From Microbacterium sp. BH-3-3-3 (GTDB lineage Bacteria; Actinomycetota; Actinomycetes; Actinomycetales; Microbacteriaceae): 64,000 nucleotides of DNA. Where the stretch lies: the NCBI RefSeq assembly GCF_007679045.1, contig NZ_VEFS01000002.1:62001-126000 (forward strand), written 5' to 3'. The first letter of the stretch is position 1; every line of letters starts with the position of its first letter. Shown in pieces: positions 61,367 to 64,000 of the stretch. Below the pieces are notes generated by a model that was given only the letters and a program-made list of their open reading frames with translations, had not been told where the DNA came from and searched no databases. The position numbers and the translations under genes were made by a program.

Positions 61367-62332
61367 ATGGCCGTCACCGTGCACCGCGCGCCCGTCGCCG
61401 ACATCGCCCCCCTCACGCTGTACCGCATCCTCTGGATGCGCGTCACCGTGTTCGTCGTCGAGCAGAATGCCGCGTACCCCGAGATCGACGGTCGCGACAT
61501 CGAGCCGGGAGCCGAGCTCATGTGGGCGCAGGACGGCGACGACGTGCTCGCGACACTCCGCCTCCTGCGGGAGCCGGCGAACACCCGCATCGGTCGGGTC
61601 GCCACGGCCCCGCACGCCCGCGGCCGCGGGATCGCCGCCGACCTCATGCGCGCGGCCGTGGGGCAGCTCGAGGTCGAGGCGCCCGGGGTGCCCATCCTGC
61701 TCGACGCCCAGGCGCATCTCGCCGAGTGGTACGGCCGCTTCGGTTTCGTCGTGTCGGGGGCTCCGTTCGCCGAAGACGGCATCCCGCACGTCCCCATGCG
61801 CCGCACACGACTCGAGACGCCGAACCTGATCCTGCGGGAGTGGACGCGCTCCGACGACGACCGCGCGTTCCTGTACGACATGTACCGCCGGCCGGAGGTG
61901 CGTCGATTCCTCGGCGACGGTCGCGTCATGGCCGACCCGGGCGAGGTCGACGCGCTGCTCGATCGCTGGGCGGGGCTCGCCGAGGGCGTGCTCGGGGTCC
62001 GGGCCGTCACGACGCGCGAAGGTCGCCGCCTCGGCTCGGTGCTGCTCAAGCGCATCCCGTGGTCGCGCGACGCGGGCGACGGCCGCGAGAACGACGTCGA
62101 GATCGGGTGGCACTTCCACCCCGACGCGTGGGGTGCGGGCTCCGCCACAGAGGCGGCCGAAGCGGTGCTGACGCTCGCCCACCAGCGCGGCATCCGTCGT
62201 GTCGTCGCGGTGACGAACCCGGCGAACGAGGCGTCGAAGGCCGTCGCCGAGCGCATCGGGATGCGGCCGGTCGGCACGACCCGTGAGTACTACGACACCG
62301 AGTGCTCGTTGTTCGTCGCGGAGGGTCCGTGA
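61367..62332 (+). CDS. Tandem GNAT acetyltransferase (ElaA-like + RimJ-like)
   Basis: A 321-residue protein with two GNAT folds. Residues 1-145 are ElaA-like (LYRILWMRVTVFVVEQNAAYPEIDG, acetyl-CoA loop VATAPHARGRGIAADL, AQAHLAEWYGRFGF). Residues 150-321 are RimJ/RimL-like (RLETPNLILREWTRSDDDRAFL, EIGWHFHPDAWGAGSATEA, VTNPANEASKAVAERIGM). The second CoA loop is GAGSATEA. Each half could acetylate a different substrate. TACGGT lies 6 nt before ATG: leaderless. The lipoprotein gene overlaps its stop (GTGA). Confidence 0.88.
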   Translation: MAVTVHRAPVADIAPLTLYRILWMRVTVFVVEQNAAYPEIDGRDIEPGAELMWAQDGDDVLATLRLLREPANTRIGRVATAPHARGRGIAADLMRAAVGQLEVEAPGVPILLDAQAHLAEWYGRFGFVVSGAPFAEDGIPHVPMRRTRLETPNLILREWTRSDDDRAFLYDMYRRPEVRRFLGDGRVMADPGEVDALLDRWAGLAEGVLGVRAVTTREGRRLGSVLLKRIPWSRDAGDGRENDVEIGWHFHPDAWGAGSATEAAEAVLTLAHQRGIRRVVAVTNPANEASKAVAERIGMRPVGTTREYYDTECSLFVAEGP

Positions 62333-64000
62333 GACGTCGCGCCGGGATCGCCCTCGTGCTGGTCGGCGTGCTTGCGCTCGCCGGTTGCGACCTGAAGTTC
62401 TCGCTCGGCTTCGGCACGGGTTCCGACGGCACCTTCGAGGGCTCGGAGGTGACGGTGCCCGTGCTCTACGCCAGCGGTTCCAAGGGCGGACTGACCTCGC
62501 AGCGCATCACCGCCGCGTCCGCCGACGGCGGCGACCTCAGCATCGACATCACCGAGAACGACGTCAGCGGCGTCGACCCGGTCACCCAGTCGGCGACGTG
62601 GACGGCCGTCACCGCCGCGACACTGCTCACCGGCGCCCGCCCCGACACCGCCTACACCTTCGGCTTCGACGCACGCCTCGCCACCCCGTCCGCGGGAGCC
62701 GTGACCGCGGTCGGCGTGCTCGCGCTGTACTACGGCACCGAGGTGCAGCCCGGCGTCGCTCTCGCGGGCGGGGTGACGCCGCTCGGCATCGTGAGTCCCG
62801 TCGCGGGGCTGCCGGAGCAGGTCTCGGCGGCGATCGAGGCGGGAGGGATCGACACGATCCTCGTCCCCGCGGGGCAACGTGTGGCGGCGGATGCCACGGG
62901 GGCGCCGGTCGACCTCGATCAGCTCGCAGCGACCGGGGGCATGACGATCACCGAGGTGGCCGACATCGCGGGCGCCTACGCCGTGATGACGGGGGAGGAT
63001 CTGCCCGAGGCGGCCTTCCCCACCCCCGCCGCGTCACCCGACGCCCTCCCCTCACCGCGTGCGGACGCCGACGGGCTGACAGACGGGGCGTTGGACGGGC
63101 CCACCGACGACGCTCTGACGGCGGCCGCCGCCGCGGTGCAGGGGCTCGACGGCGACCTCGCGGATCGGGTGCGCGCGGGGGTGCAACGGGCGCGAGAGCT
63201 GAGCGCGGCGGGCGAGACCGCGGGCGCATTCGCGACGGCCCTCTCGGCCGCAGACGACGCCGCGGCCGCGCGCGGGTCCGCCCTCTCCGCGGTCGAGGCC
63301 TCCGCGCAGGCGTCCGCCGTCCTCGCGGACTCCGATGCCCTGCTCACCGCTCTGGCCGGCGAGACGCCGACGACGCTCGACGGCGCCGACGCCCTCCTGG
63401 CGACGACGGGCGCCGCCGCGGAGGCCTGGGCGCTCGCCTCGTTCGCCCGATCGATCTTCGCCGCCGACGCCGACGACGCGCAGCTCGAGGCGGGGCGGAT
63501 CGCCGCGTCGCTGGCATCCGCGTCCCTCGCCCGCGCCCGGACGATCGACGACGTGCGCGCATCTCTGGGTGACGCCGGCCCCGTCGCCGCAGACGCCGAC
63601 CTCGACGGTCTCGCCTCGCTGCTGCGCCGTGCCGCGATCGCCGCCGACGACGCGTACGACGGCGGCGCCGACGAGACGCCCGCGGCCGATGACCCCGCCG
63701 CTGTGCGGCTGCGGGCTCTCGAAGAGGCGCGCGAGACGCTCTCGTCGCGCGCCGACGAGAGCGGCGAGTGGTTCGCACTGGCGGTCGCCGCAACGAGCTA
63801 CGACCGCAGCATCACTCCGCTCCTGGCGAGCCAGGCGGTGGCGGTTCCTCAGGGTGTCGACCCCGCCGACGCGATCGCCCAGCGCATCGCCGTGGGTGAC
63901 GAATACGTCGTGCGGGCCGTCGATGCGCTCACCGGGACCGGCGCCGAGGTGCCCCTCGTACGGGCGGCGGCGGCGGATGCCGCGGCGCGGGCATCGGCGA
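62329..64000 (+). CDS. Lipoprotein with Lon-like (S16) domain, truncated by window end
   Basis: GTG at 62329, coupled to the GNAT gene; the frame stays open to the last base (at least 557 residues). A signal peptide and lipobox (LALAGC, Cys20) precede a domain at about residues 37-180 that looks like the S16 Lon peptidase fold. TPSAG holds Ser121 at the position of Lon Ser679, and the segment from there to LVPAGQ aligns without gaps. The catalytic Lys722 position, however, is Gln164 (AGLPEQ). After residue 200 comes a long Ala/Asp/Arg-rich helical region, probably coiled-coil. Role unknown. Confidence 0.78.
   Translation, partial: MRRRAGIALVLVGVLALAGCDLKFSLGFGTGSDGTFEGSEVTVPVLYASGSKGGLTSQRITAASADGGDLSIDITENDVSGVDPVTQSATWTAVTAATLLTGARPDTAYTFGFDARLATPSAGAVTAVGVLALYYGTEVQPGVALAGGVTPLGIVSPVAGLPEQVSAAIEAGGIDTILVPAGQRVAADATGAPVDLDQLAATGGMTITEVADIAGAYAVMTGEDLPEAAFPTPAASPDALPSPRADADGLTDGALDGPTDDALTAAAAAVQGLDGDLADRVRAGVQRARELSAAGETAGAFATALSAADDAAAARGSALSAVEASAQASAVLADSDALLTALAGETPTTLDGADALLATTGAAAEAWALASFARSIFAADADDAQLEAGRIAASLASASLARARTIDDVRASLGDAGPVAADADLDGLASLLRRAAIAADDAYDGGADETPAADDPAAVRLRALEEARETLSSRADESGEWFALAVAATSYDRSITPLLASQAVAVPQGVDPADAIAQRIAVGDEYVVRAVDALTGTGAEVPLVRAAAADAAARASA

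Overview
This is a 64-kb stretch of a very GC-rich actinobacterial chromosome. The G/C-saturated third codon positions, frequent GTG starts, many 4-bp stop/start overlaps (GTGA or ATGA), leaderless promoters, a DUF222-HNH endonuclease and a dispersed GGATGCC/GGCATCC word all suggest the family Microbacteriaceae, most likely Microbacterium. That placement is inference. No prophage, insertion sequence, CRISPR array or rRNA was seen. One tRNA (Arg-ACG) is present.

Left part (1-24 kb): a vapBC toxin-antitoxin pair, then plant-pentose use. It holds xylA and xylB, a LacI regulator next to a perfect 20-bp operator and araD-araB-araA, and an ABC sugar importer (lipoprotein plus two permeases, no ATPase) with a GH3 glycosidase and a divergent LacI regulator. 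Between these lie a PRISE-type reductase, a dGTPase-like HD hydrolase overlapped by an unknown gene, a decayed amidohydrolase, an alpha/beta hydrolase, and a MarR-homocysteine methyltransferase pair.

Middle (24-48 kb): aldR/ald, a large repeat array, a CitA/CitB-like two-component system beside dctA and a CitE-like lyase, several small conserved proteins, tRNA-Arg, sdaA, a MarR regulator, a four-gene FtsX/MacB-type ABC system, a histidine phosphatase, an HNH endonuclease and a HAD phosphatase. Two near-identical copies of an intergenic element (about 37.6-37.74 and 45.68-45.81 kb) look like a duplicated small RNA gene with its own promoter, direct-repeat activator boxes and terminator.

Right part (48-64 kb): an apparent amino-acid/amine catabolic island. 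It has a methionine gamma-lyase-like PLP enzyme with a divergent Lrp regulator, a short homoserine dehydrogenase translationally coupled to an aldehyde dehydrogenase, two paralogous APC permeases each paired with an IclR regulator, a flavin amine oxidase and a mercaptopyruvate sulfurtransferase. A MerR-controlled DUF4188 gene, a double-GNAT protein and a truncated lipoprotein with a Lon-like (S16) domain lacking the catalytic lysine follow.

Three repeat families stand out: hairpin arrays of the CCCTGAGCCTGTCGAAGGG type, all between convergent genes; a long-stem hairpin with the core TCCGGGTGTTCTGGAC (two full copies, one degenerate); and the GGATGCC word, which also forms terminator stems.
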